Shown piece by piece: positions 53,452 to 61,630 of a stretch of DNA of 64,000 bases. Origin of the DNA: Pseudomonadota bacterium (GTDB lineage: Bacteria > Myxococcota > Myxococcia > Myxococcales > Myxococcaceae); assembly GCA_023426545.1 (NCBI GenBank), contig JAFAAN010000128.1, forward strand, positions 1 to 64,000, read 5' to 3'. The position numbers and the translations under genes were made by a program. How positions within the stretch are numbered: position 1 is the first letter of the stretch; each line of letters starts with the position of its first letter. The notes beneath the pieces were generated by a model. The model saw only the letters and a program-made list of their open reading frames with translations. It was not told the origin of the DNA and did not search any database.

Positions 53452-53976
53452 TCACCCGGTGAAGACGCCCCAGCAGATGTCGTTCCGCGCCCGCTGGTCT
53501 TCGAGGACCAAGTCACGGAGGGTGGTGGGGAGCCGTTCCCGCTGCCAGCCGAGCTCCTTCAGACGGGCCCCTTCCGCGCTACCCACGGCGACCGATGCGG
53601 CGGCGGCCCGGATGGCGTACGCCGCCGCGCCCAAGTAGTGCGCAGCGACGTGGGCGACGGCCACGGCCTGGCCTGCCGCGAGAGCAGCGAACCTGGCCGG
53701 GTCAGGCAACCCACGAGCCGCGGCGTTGGCCACGAACGCGGTTTTGTGGGCATCCCGCATCCGGACCTCGCCCCGGATCCACGCCCGTCCCACGGCGATG
53801 GCGTCACGGGGGCGCGTGTCCTCCGGGCACGCCTGTTCGAAGAAGGGCAGGACGTGCTCCGCGCAGAGGGCAGCCCATTCCGCGAGGAGGTGGTGGTCCT
53901 CGTCGGTCAAGCTCCCACCACGACGAATCGTGATCAACCTGGGGTCTCGCTCTTTCGGAAGGATCGGCATGGACAT
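53452..53976 (-). CDS. Putative immunity protein, Imm5 family
   Basis: 174 residues, Ala-rich helical. The opening RDPRLITIRRGGSLTDEDHH and later ARAWIRGEVRMRDAH, AGQAVAVAHVAAHYLGAAAYA match the Imm5 family, predicted immunity proteins of polymorphic toxin systems, as I recall them. No toxin or secretion gene is adjacent, so it may guard against toxins made elsewhere or by kin. Start ATG 53976 or 53970. Its end converges on the ferritin-like gene. Confidence 0.75.
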   Translation of the reverse strand: MSMPILPKERDPRLITIRRGGSLTDEDHHLLAEWAALCAEHVLPFFEQACPEDTRPRDAIAVGRAWIRGEVRMRDAHKTAFVANAAARGLPDPARFAALAAGQAVAVAHVAAHYLGAAAYAIRAAAASVAVGSAEGARLKELGWQRERLPTTLRDLVLEDQRARNDICWGVFTG

Positions 53977-54177
53977 CTATTCGCCCAGCCGCCCCCCCTT
54001 TGTCAGGGAAGTTGCCGCCTCGGTGGATGCGCCGAGCCGACGAAGCCCACCGCGCGCCTCGCTCACTCGCACGGACGCGCTCATGACGCAGCGAGCGACG
54101 TTCAGGCAGGCACAGCGGGGACCAGCACCCTGGCTGGCCGCGCGCGAGTTGCTGCCTTCCTGGCCCTTCGACTCCAA

Positions 54178-55392
54178 TTAGCGCGTGAGAAGGCTGCGCA
54201 GGGTGGCGTCGTCCGCCACGCGCATCCACGGCTGAACAGATTGCTCCACGGTGGGAAACGGCCGCCCCGGCTCGGCGACGAAGAGCATGCCCGCGGAGAC
54301 GTCCACCAGCGTCTCCTGTCCTTTCCCGTCTCCATCGGAGAAGGAAACCTTGAGATGGGGCGTGGCGCTCGTCGGGTCGTAGTCGTCGAGATGGGCGGGC
54401 GTCGGCATGAGCCAGCGCAGGGGAAGGTCCACCTCCACGGTCTCGGGGGAGGTCCACCGGATGGTGGGCAGCGGCGTGTCCTTCTTCCTGGGAGGACGGA
54501 ACCAGGTGGCCACGGGAGTCCCTCGCGGATTGCGTGCGACCCCGAGTTGTACTTCCTGGTGCGTCCCGACCCTGGTGGCGGGCCACTCCAACCACCACAG
54601 CTCGAGGTGGTCCGCGGCGAGAATGGCCTTGGGGCTGCCATCCGTCGCGGTCACCGTCTTGTCGTCTCGCAACCGGACGCTCACCACCAGCAGGTCACCG
54701 CGTCGGCGCAGGCTCACCTTCAGGTCCGCGTCCTCGCGCCCCTTCCAGTGCTTCTGGCCCCAGGAGACCTTTCCGGGGGAAGGAAGAACCGTGGCCTCCA
54801 AATCAGAGACGCTACGAGCCACGCCGTTCCACTCGGACTCCTCTCCCTTATCATTCTCGTCGTCCGGGTTCGGCGGCGTGTAGTTAGATGTGTGGGCGCG
54901 TTGGGCCAACAGGTCCATGCTACTCGAGCTGAACCGGCCATTCACCTCGCTGCCCACGAGGAGGGGGCCCTTCCGGTCGAAGCGAAGCTTCACCCGGGAG
55001 GAGGTCCCCGCGCCCTGCCGTTCCACGACGAGCACCGCCTTGCCGGAGCCCTCCGCCTTGTCGGGCGGCATGGGACAGGCAGAGAGGCTGTCGGGGCCCG
55101 CCCCGTCGTTGAAGGCAAAGCGCTCGCCACTGGCCAGGCCCACCAGAATGACCAAGCCTCCCTCTGGGACCTCTGGGAAGTCAGCGCGCATGAGCCCGTA
55201 GCAAGCCACCTCGTCGTCTCGACCATCACCGTCGAGGTCCACCTGGAATCGCGTGACGAACTTCGGCTGCTCCTCCTTCACGCGGGCGTCGAGCCAGACC
55301 GAGAACGGAGGATGCGGAGGCGCGTCCTGGGGAACAGCAGGGGCAGAGGTGAGCACGGCGACAAGCACGGGAAGCCAGAGCACGAAGGCCAT
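54178..55392 (-). CDS. Exported hypothetical protein
   Basis: 404 residues from ATG 55392, with GGGAG just upstream. A signal peptide (AFVLWLPVLVAVLTSAPAVP) precedes a beta-rich body. The phrase QVDLDGDGRDDEVACYG resembles a Ca-binding/FG-GAP-like loop near the N-terminus. The C-half (VKVSLRRRGDLLVVSVRLRDDK, ELWWLEWP) resembles carbohydrate-binding or CBM9-like beta sandwiches, but I cannot assign a family. Probably periplasmic or secreted. Confidence 0.6.
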   Translation of the reverse strand: MAFVLWLPVLVAVLTSAPAVPQDAPPHPPFSVWLDARVKEEQPKFVTRFQVDLDGDGRDDEVACYGLMRADFPEVPEGGLVILVGLASGERFAFNDGAGPDSLSACPMPPDKAEGSGKAVLVVERQGAGTSSRVKLRFDRKGPLLVGSEVNGRFSSSSMDLLAQRAHTSNYTPPNPDDENDKGEESEWNGVARSVSDLEATVLPSPGKVSWGQKHWKGREDADLKVSLRRRGDLLVVSVRLRDDKTVTATDGSPKAILAADHLELWWLEWPATRVGTHQEVQLGVARNPRGTPVATWFRPPRKKDTPLPTIRWTSPETVEVDLPLRWLMPTPAHLDDYDPTSATPHLKVSFSDGDGKGQETLVDVSAGMLFVAEPGRPFPTVEQSVQPWMRVADDATLRSLLTR

Positions 55393-55529
55393 GCTCCCAC
55401 TGAACCCCAGATGACGGGCCCTCGACAAGGGAAGACCTCACGCGGGAACACCACGCGGCCGATAGGGGCTCGTGCGTCGGGAGCAACCTCGCACAAAAGC
55501 CGGTCCATTCTTCGGGGGCAGGTCAAGGC

Positions 55530-55847
55530 TCACAGTTCGACCATGATTCCGGCCGCGATGACAGCCAGGACGAACACCGAAATCAAGGTATAGACGTAGT
55601 CACGCTCGCGCAGGGACATGACCAGCATCAGCGCCACACGCGCGATGGGCAAAATGATGAAAAAGGCCACACCGGTTTTCATCACGTTGTAGCCGCTGAG
55701 GCCGGGAGCGACAGAACTCCAGGAGTCACGTGTCGCGCCCAAGGCAATTCCGACGGTAACGAGCGCTGAAGCAAGCCAGGTGCCGTTCCAGAGCAGTCCG
55801 GCGATGCTCTGCTCGCATCGAGCAACGCGATTGGTCATAGACTTCAT
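55530..55847 (-). CDS. DUF1634 membrane protein
   Basis: 105 residues with three membrane helices (LLWNGTWLASALVTVGIALG, a middle one near VAFFIILPIARVALML, and YTLISVFVLAVIAAGIMV). DUF1634 proteins are typically encoded beside TauE/SafE transporters, as here: the ATG overlaps the transporter stop (ATGA). Presumed accessory subunit; no biochemical role is known. Confidence 0.85.
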   Translation of the reverse strand: MKSMTNRVARCEQSIAGLLWNGTWLASALVTVGIALGATRDSWSSVAPGLSGYNVMKTGVAFFIILPIARVALMLVMSLRERDYVYTLISVFVLAVIAAGIMVEL

Positions 55848-56722
55848 GCCGACCCTCCGAGGAGCTGGACCCCAAAGGCGCTCAGGAGCATTTGAACCGC
55901 AAGCAGGCTGAGGACGACCACGAAGGAGAGGCGAATTTTATCGGCGGGCAACCCCATCAGCAAGCGCGCCCCGACGAGCGCCCCGACAACTGAGCCCAGC
56001 GCGACGGGGCCCGCAATACCGATATCGATATCGCCTCGTACGAAGTAGGCCCCAGCGCTCGCTGCGGCCGTCACGCCAATCATGAAGTTCGATGTGGCAG
56101 ATGAGACCTTGATGGGCAGCCGCAAGGCGGTATCCATGGCAGGGATTTTTAGCACACCGGAGCCGATACCGAGCAGCGCCGAAATCACTCCCGCCCCGTA
56201 CATCAGAGCCAGGCTGATCGGCACATGACCAACCTGATAAGGCACATCCCGGCCGGATGCATGGTCGGGAAAGCTCGAATGCAGGCGTAGCACCGTGGCT
56301 AAGCTCTTCACGTTTGGCCTGCTGGTATCGGCCACTTCCACTTCCACTTCCACTTCACGCCGCCGCACTAGCATCTGCTTTGCGGAGAGTGCCAGAATAA
56401 AGGCAAACAAGCCATATAGGAACGAATTTGAAACGACGCCAATCAGGAATACGCCTGTCAACGCGCCGAGCGTGGTGGCCGTTTCAAGGACGATCGCAAG
56501 CCGGATATTGGTCAAGCGCCTCTTCAGGAGCGGCGCGGCGCTGCCGCACGAACAGGCAATTACCGAGATGATGCTTGCGCCGATCGCCACGTGAATGTCT
56601 ATGCTGAAGAGCAGCGTGAGGATCGGGACGATGAAGATGCCGCTGGCCATGCCAAGCACACCGCCGAGGGCACTCGCACCAAAGGCGGCCGCGAACAGCC
56701 AGAAGACCATCGTGGGGTCCAT
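55844..56722 (-). CDS. TauE/SafE-family membrane transporter
   Basis: 292 residues with seven to eight membrane helices in two related halves. FGASALGGVLGMASGIFIVPIL and ALMYGAGVISALLGIGSGVLKIP are the two GxxxGxGGG-like motifs of the family, which moves sulfite, sulfonates or related small anions. A charged loop (REVEVEVEVADTS) divides the halves. The GntR regulator lies directly upstream (16 bases) and the DUF1634 gene downstream, a clear three-gene unit. GC is visibly lower than in neighbouring regions, so recent transfer is likely. Confidence 0.92.
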   Translation of the reverse strand: MDPTMVFWLFAAAFGASALGGVLGMASGIFIVPILTLLFSIDIHVAIGASIISVIACSCGSAAPLLKRRLTNIRLAIVLETATTLGALTGVFLIGVVSNSFLYGLFAFILALSAKQMLVRRREVEVEVEVADTSRPNVKSLATVLRLHSSFPDHASGRDVPYQVGHVPISLALMYGAGVISALLGIGSGVLKIPAMDTALRLPIKVSSATSNFMIGVTAAASAGAYFVRGDIDIGIAGPVALGSVVGALVGARLLMGLPADKIRLSFVVVLSLLAVQMLLSAFGVQLLGGSA

Positions 56723-56737
56723 TGACGTGGCTCCGGC

Positions 56738-57481
56738 TCACGACCGTGCGCGTGGACGCCGGGACAAGCGAGTGATGAACCGGATGAGGTCGCCGCGATA
56801 GTGGAGCCTTTCGTAGTCGATGGGGCGAGCCCCTTCAGTATAGGACGTGCGCTCGATCAGGAAGATCGGGTTACCGGGCTCAACGGCGAGGGCCCGTGCA
56901 ACAGCCGGTGTGGCAGTGATGGCTTCTAGCCGGTATTCGGCCTCAATCAGCGGCAGGCGGTATCGTTCTTCGAGCAGTGTGAAGATTGGCTCGGTTTCCA
57001 GGTCGTGGGTGACGATCTTTTCCCCTATCTCGCGCGGCAGGTAGGTTTCATCGAAGGACATGGCCATGCCGTCGGCGAGCCGCACGCGTTGGATTCGCAT
57101 GACAAGGCTGCCGGGCGACACGGCGAGTTGTCGGGCAACGTCAGCATCGGCTGGGACGATCTGACTATCCAGGAGCCGAGCGGTCGGGGTGCGGCCGAGT
57201 GCCTGCATGTCCTCGACGAAGCCAGTCAATTCTGTCAATTCTTGGATGATCCTGGGCTGCGCGACGAAGGTGCCTATGCCGCGCCGGATCTCGACCAAGC
57301 CACGAGCTACGAGGTTCTCGATCGCTTTTCGGACGGTCGTCCGGCTAACGCCGAACCGCTCAATCAAGCGGTCTTCGGTGGGAAGTTGGCTGCCAGGAGG
57401 GAGGACTCCCGCTGCGACTTCAGAAGCAAGCGTCAATTCGATTTTCGCATAAAGCGGGTTGGTTTCTCGCGCGGCATCCAT
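56738..57481 (-). CDS. GntR-family regulator, HutC type
   Basis: 247 residues. The winged helix (ASEVAAGVLPPGSQLPTEDRL, FGVSRTTVRKAIENLVARGL) is followed by a UTRA effector domain (about 90-235, ending FLIERTSYTEGARPIDYERL), which binds small ligands in HutC-type regulators. It heads the transporter operon and would be derepressed by the transporter's substrate or a derivative (inference). The palindrome at 57485-57514 lies 4 bases before its start and is the obvious operator. Confidence 0.93.
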   Translation of the reverse strand: MDAARETNPLYAKIELTLASEVAAGVLPPGSQLPTEDRLIERFGVSRTTVRKAIENLVARGLVEIRRGIGTFVAQPRIIQELTELTGFVEDMQALGRTPTARLLDSQIVPADADVARQLAVSPGSLVMRIQRVRLADGMAMSFDETYLPREIGEKIVTHDLETEPIFTLLEERYRLPLIEAEYRLEAITATPAVARALAVEPGNPIFLIERTSYTEGARPIDYERLHYRGDLIRFITRLSRRPRARS

Positions 57482-57484
57482 TGC

Positions 57485-57514
57485 GACATCACGTCATCAT
57501 GATGTCGTGATGTC
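57485..57514. promoter_or_regulatory. Near-perfect 30-bp palindrome, GntR operator candidate
   Basis: GACATCACG (57485-57493) and CGTGATGTC (57506-57514) flank a central CATCATGATG, giving a 30-bp palindrome with only one mismatched pair. The halves repeat the unit ATGATG/GTGATGTC, which would suit two dimers. It overlaps the 5' leader of the GntR gene, and the gene has no separate ribosome site. Confidence 0.8.
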
Positions 57515-57610
57515 AAGGTCCATCCCCAGCGAAAAGAAACCCCGAGGTGCATGGTCACTTCCTGAATCACGACTCGATGAGCCCATCCTCACCCAGGCCC
57601 GAGCGCGCCG

Positions 57611-57997
57611 GTGCGCAAGGCGGGTGTCTCGGGTAGGGGCCTACAAGGGGGCCTTGGTCGCCGGTTGAAGCGGCTCAAGCGCCAGTGGCCCCGCGAGGTG
57701 CGACTCGTCTCCGACAGCGCCGCACTGCGCTGGTTTCCGCCGCTGCGAGCGGTGTGGGCTCCGGTGGGCAAGCAGGCGTCGGTAGTGATTACCGAGGCCA
57801 TGCCAAGCGGACAGGGCGCCATCTATCCGCGCACTGGCGGGCGTATCGTCCTGGTGACACGGCGCGGCCGACAGGAGGACTTCAAGGCCTTCCTGCGAGC
57901 CCTGCGCACCGCTTACCCCGGGCGCCCGTTGTTGCTGCTCGATAGGGCCAACTGCCACTCCGCACAGAGTTCTCAGTGGCTCGCCACACACCGTTGA
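57611..57997 (+). pseudogene. IS630-family transposase remnant
   Basis: About 128 residues of the DDE domain of an IS630-type transposase. LVSDSAALRWFPPLRAVWAP retains the first Asp block, then GQGAIYPRTGGRIVLVTRRG and DFKAFLRALRTAYPGRPLLLLDRANCHSA with the second Asp. The N-terminal DNA-binding region and the final Glu segment are missing and the frame ends at 57997. No terminal inverted repeats or TA duplication were found. It borders the low-GC TauE cassette and may mark how that arrived. Confidence 0.8.
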
Positions 57998-58156
57998 CGC
58001 TCAGCGGAACATCATCCTCATCGCTGAAGCCTTGAGCGTCAGATAGCCGCGGCCCGCCCGCCTGGGGCCCCAACTGGCCTGGAATATTCCCGGACCTCAC
58101 GCCTTCTCGCGCCAGTAGAGTGAATCTCTGTGCCATCTCTGGGACTGGTCCAGCGT

Positions 58157-59698
58157 ATGCCCGCGTACTCGCTGAAGTCGTCATGGTGGTGTTTCTCGCT
58201 CGGTCTATTACTGGCATTGCCGACAGGGGCCTTGGCCCAACGCAAGCCAGGGGAGGTGCTCCTCGAGCGTGGCACCCTCGAACTCGAGCCAGGCACCCGC
58301 GTCTCCTATGAGCTGGGAACCCTCTACGTGCCCGAGAACCGGCGGAAGCCGGAGAGCCGCCTCATCGGAGTGGGGTTCGCTCGCATCAAGGCGCCGCGGC
58401 CCACGGGGGCGCCGCCTGTGTTCTGGCTACCGGGAGGTCCGGGGCTGAGCGTACTCGGCTCGCTCATCGATGATGAGGCGACCGGCAAAGGCCGACTGCG
58501 CTCCTGGCTGACCTTCGGTGCTGTGGGAGACCTGGTTGTCATCGAGCAGCGCGGGTTCACCCGACGGGGAGAGATGCTCGAATCCCAGAGTGACGCCATG
58601 CCCCTGGATCGCCCAGCCTCCGCGCACGCTGCTGCCCAGGCGATGCGAGCATTGGCCCGGAGAGCCATCGCGGAGAACCCGGGGAAGGACCTGTCGGGCT
58701 ACAATATCACCGAGGTTGCCGCCGACGTGGACGCCCTGCGGCAGGCGCTTGGCTACCAAAAGATCAGCCTGTTCGGTGGCAGCTTCGGGTCGCAGTGGAG
58801 CCTCGCGGTGATGCGGTTGTACCCTGGAATTGTTGCGCGCGCGGTGCTGTCGGGCGTGGAGCCCTTGAACAATGCCTATGACATGCCCTCGCATGTCTTC
58901 GCGGCGCTCCAGCGCATCTCCTATGATGCCGACCGCGACTCCAGACTCGCGCCCTATCTCCCCGTGGGCGGGCTGATGGAAGCCGTGCGCACTCTGCACC
59001 GCCGCTTCGCCACGGAGCCGGTGCGAGTCCAGGTCCGCGACGACGCGGGACGGGGCCAAACCGTGGTCCTCGGCGCCGAGGACCTGCAGCTCGCGCTGAA
59101 CTCACATACCCAGGAGGGCGAGCAATGGCCGGCCTTCATCCTCTCACTCTATTATGAGCACTATGAGGACTGGGCGCGCGAAGTCCTCGCAGACCGCGCG
59201 GCCGGCAAGACGAAGCTGATAGGCCCGTTGATTGACAGCAGCTTGGGGGTCACCGCCGAGCGTGAGCACCTGCTGCGGACCGACCCCGCCATCGAGCTGC
59301 TGGGGACCTGGAACTTCGAGGCGAACATCGCGTCGGCGCCAGACTGGCCCACCCCAGACGTGGGCGATGCGCTGAGGAAGCCTCTTCCGAGCTCGATACC
59401 GGTCGTGTTCGTGCATGGGGACTGGGATACTTCGACGCCCATCGAGAACACCCTTGGCCTGCTGCCGTACTTCCCGAACGGCCATGCCATCCTGGTCCAC
59501 CGCGCCGGCCATGACGGCGCGTTCTATCTGCTCCGGGGCGAACCTGCGGCGAAGAAGGCGGTCTACGAATTCCTCAAGACGGGCAAGACGGCAGGCCTTC
59601 CGCACGAGGTGACGTTGCCGGCGCCCAGCTTCGCCCTACCTTCTTTCGCGGCACCCGCGGCCGGTGTGAAAGCGGGCGCGGGGGCCCCCTTGCCCTGA
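58157..59698 (+). CDS. Secreted alpha/beta hydrolase (proline iminopeptidase/TAP-like)
   Basis: 513 residues from ATG 58157; GTG 58130 is a longer alternative. A signal sequence (WWCFSLGLLLALPTGALAQ) leads to an alpha/beta-hydrolase. The oxyanion region reads PVFWLPGGPGLSVLGS, the nucleophile is Ser209 (GGSFGSQWS), and Asp424 (HGDWDTSTP) and His452 (AGHDGAFY) complete the triad. GGSFG and the HGxWD block match tripeptidyl or proline aminopeptidase relatives. It probably cleaves peptides in the periplasm or outside. Substrate is not certain. Confidence 0.85.
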   Translation: MPAYSLKSSWWCFSLGLLLALPTGALAQRKPGEVLLERGTLELEPGTRVSYELGTLYVPENRRKPESRLIGVGFARIKAPRPTGAPPVFWLPGGPGLSVLGSLIDDEATGKGRLRSWLTFGAVGDLVVIEQRGFTRRGEMLESQSDAMPLDRPASAHAAAQAMRALARRAIAENPGKDLSGYNITEVAADVDALRQALGYQKISLFGGSFGSQWSLAVMRLYPGIVARAVLSGVEPLNNAYDMPSHVFAALQRISYDADRDSRLAPYLPVGGLMEAVRTLHRRFATEPVRVQVRDDAGRGQTVVLGAEDLQLALNSHTQEGEQWPAFILSLYYEHYEDWAREVLADRAAGKTKLIGPLIDSSLGVTAEREHLLRTDPAIELLGTWNFEANIASAPDWPTPDVGDALRKPLPSSIPVVFVHGDWDTSTPIENTLGLLPYFPNGHAILVHRAGHDGAFYLLRGEPAAKKAVYEFLKTGKTAGLPHEVTLPAPSFALPSFAAPAAGVKAGAGAPLP

Positions 59699-59916
59699 CC
59701 CCGTTGGTGAAGACGCTCGTCTCGAGCGCTATGGGGCGCGCGCGCAGGGCGTCGAAGTCGCGGTGGGTATAAGCGGTGGATGTGGGGCAAAGTGGCACGT
59801 CGGCGAAGGACTCCACCCGGAGACAGGGGCCTTGGGCCCACTTCGCGCGCCATCTCGAAATTCCGACTCCGTAGCGCGCCGTTCAACGCGATTCGCGCGA
59901 ACGCGCTTGCGCTCAC

Positions 59917-59948
59917 TTAACCAAGTGGTTACTTTCCCGTTTGGTTAA
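59917..59948. promoter_or_regulatory. ArsR-type operator upstream of the ArsR-SRPBCC pair
   Basis: TAACCAAGTGGTTA (59918-59931) is a perfect palindrome with 6-bp arms, and a further half site TTTGGTTAA lies at 59940-59948. Together TTAACCAA and TTGGTTAA form a second 8-bp inverted repeat. It overlaps the translation start of the ArsR gene, as in self-repressed ArsR operons. Confidence 0.75.
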
Positions 59949-59955
59949 TTACGTC

Positions 59956-60345
59956 ATGCCGATCGACCCGCTCAGCGCCACCTTTGCCGCACTCGCCGAC
60001 CCGACCCGGCGCGCGATCCTCGCGCGGCTCTCGAAGGGTGAAACCTCCGTCACGGAGCTCGCGCAGCCTTTCGAAATGAGCCTCCCTGCCGTGACGAAGC
60101 ACCTCAAGGTGCTCGAGCGCGCGGGGCTGATTACGCGGAGCCGCGAAGCGCAGTGGCGACCCTGCCGACTCGCGCCGAAGCCGCTGAAGGACGCGAACGC
60201 CTGGCTCGAGCACTACCGCGAGTTCTGGGAGGGCAGCTTCGACCGGCTCGAGGACTACCTCGCCGACCTCCAGGGGCAGAAGCGCCCGGCGCGCGCCCGA
60301 AAAGTTCCAACCCCGAAGAAGCCCAAACGAGGAGCACGCACATGA
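59956..60345 (+). CDS. ArsR-family transcriptional regulator
   Basis: 129 residues from ATG 59956 (TTG 59941 possible). The winged helix is complete: ATFAALADPTRRAILARLSK, SVTELAQPFEMSLPAVTKHLKVLERAGLI. No Cys pair of metal sensors is present, so it is the non-metal ArsR type often paired with an SRPBCC protein. The stop overlaps the SRPBCC start by 4 bases (ATGA), a fixed operon. Confidence 0.93.
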   Translation: MPIDPLSATFAALADPTRRAILARLSKGETSVTELAQPFEMSLPAVTKHLKVLERAGLITRSREAQWRPCRLAPKPLKDANAWLEHYREFWEGSFDRLEDYLADLQGQKRPARARKVPTPKKPKRGART

Positions 60346-60809
60346 ATGCAACGCTCGACCTCAACGAACTCGCGAAGCGGCAGCTGGAAATCTCGCGGCT
60401 GATCAGTGCCCCGCGCGCGCTGGTCTTTCAGGCGTTCACCGACGCGAAGATGATCTCCAACTGGTGGGGGCCGAACGGCTTCCGCACGACGACGGTGAGC
60501 AAAGATGTGCGTCCGGGGGGCGCGTGGAAGTTCACCATGCACGGGCCCGATGGCACCGACTTCCCGAACCACATCGTCTACACGAAGGTCGTCCCCAACG
60601 AGCGGCTCGAGTGGGATCACGGCTCGAAGGAGGGCGAGGTGATGTTCAAGGCAGTCGTCACCTTCAAGGATGAGGCGGGAAAGACGCGTGTCACGTTGCA
60701 GCACACGATGCCCACCGTCGAAACGCGCGAGCAGGCGGCGAAGTACGCAATCGAAGGTGGCAATCAGACGCTCGCGCGACTCGATCAGCACCTCGCGACG
60801 CAGCAGTAG
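60342..60809 (+). CDS. SRPBCC (AHSA1-type) protein
   Basis: 155 residues of the activator-of-Hsp90-homologue fold: LEISRLISAPRALVFQAFTD, NWWGPNGFRTTT, GGAWKFTMHGPDGTDFPNHI, and a closing Q-rich helix. Such proteins bind small hydrophobic ligands. It is translationally coupled to the ArsR gene, and the pair with its operator looks like a small ligand-response module. The ligand is unknown. Confidence 0.9.
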   Translation: MNATLDLNELAKRQLEISRLISAPRALVFQAFTDAKMISNWWGPNGFRTTTVSKDVRPGGAWKFTMHGPDGTDFPNHIVYTKVVPNERLEWDHGSKEGEVMFKAVVTFKDEAGKTRVTLQHTMPTVETREQAAKYAIEGGNQTLARLDQHLATQQ

Positions 60810-61610
60810 TCGCGTGTCGTTACGGCACCGCGCGCGTGAGTGTTCACGTCAGCGCGGCTTCGAGCTGGGCCAACTCTGCCCACGGAGCACGGCCGCAACG
60901 GGCTTCCGCTCCGGGCTTGTGGCGCCATATCTAAAGAGCCAACCGTCCCCCCTCTGCCAGCAGCAGTCCCTTGCTGAGGGCTTCATGCCGAACGATGTCG
61001 TAGTAGGCCCGCGAGAAGACACTTCGCTGTCCCCAGCGGCCGAGACAGTCGAGGTGCAGTCGCGCATCGCAGAAGCGCGAGAGCACGTGCTCCTCAGGAA
61101 AGGGGAAGATGGTGCCCGAAGTATTGATGGCGGGTCGGTCTCGGGCCACGCTTCCGCAGAGCGCGCAAGGCTTCGTGTTGCTGTAGGTTGGCAGCCGCGC
61201 GGGCGGCTGTGCGCGGTGCTCGTGGGCCGCAGGTTCGCGGACTCGAACTGCTCGTAGCGGAAGCCGGAGCCCGGCTCGAAGAGTTTGGCGGTCACCTCCC
61301 AGGCCGTGCCCTGACCGCTGGGGGCGGGCCTGCTCGGCGCCAGCGTGCTGGGGCAGCCCCGCGTGTCGCCACCCGGCGCGACAGCGCAGCGTTACGCGGG
61401 TGGCGCGTGGTGGTGGTGGTGCTCGCGCCCTCGCGCGAGCACGTCACCGTGCGTGTGCGAGATGCGGGACCAGGGCCGCCAGCGGAGACCGTGGCCCGCC
61501 GCTTCGCGCTCGTTCCCCCGGAGGCTGAGGGGGCGGCGGCCCTGGAGCTCTACGTGGCTTCGGAGGTGGCGAGCCACCATGGCGGCTCGCTGTCCGGGCG
61601 TGACGCGAGG
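60810..61610. other. Region of decayed genes
   Basis: About 800 bases with no intact gene. It holds a degraded cysteine-rich protein on the minus strand and a degraded kinase ATPase domain on the plus strand, each listed separately. Confidence 0.5.
60931..61185 (-). pseudogene. Remnant of a Cys-rich hypothetical protein
   Basis: A minus-strand frame reads KPCALCGSVARDRPAINTSG, then FPEEHVLSRFCDARLHLDC and RAYYDIVRHEALSKG. The spacing CxxC...CxxxxHxxC suggests a zinc-binding fold that I associate with small myxobacterial hypotheticals beginning with a CALCG motif. No proper start codon precedes it and a stop cuts the frame at 60931, where the family would continue. I read it as decayed. Confidence 0.5.
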
Positions 61611-61630
61611 TCAGGCCTGCTGCGACTTCA
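61390..61630 (+). pseudogene. Remnant of a histidine kinase ATPase domain
   Basis: A plus-strand frame shows VRVRDAGPGPPAETVARRF, matching the G1 box (DxGxGIP), and then ALELYVASEVASHHGGSLSG, matching the G2/helix stretch (GLGLYVAREIVxxHGG). The N box and any phospho-acceptor His are absent, and Gly residues of the G2 loop are lost. It runs into the 3' end of the agmatinase gene on the other strand, so the end is overwritten or shared. Confidence 0.5.

Noticed and set aside
57482..58156. A complete insertion sequence around the IS630 remnant
   Set aside because: No terminal inverted repeats or target duplication found and the transposase lacks both ends.
59574..59816. Minus-strand text such as AYTHRDFDALRARPIALETS resembling a protein remnant
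   Set aside because: Short, no recognised family and no start context; may be chance in GC-rich DNA.
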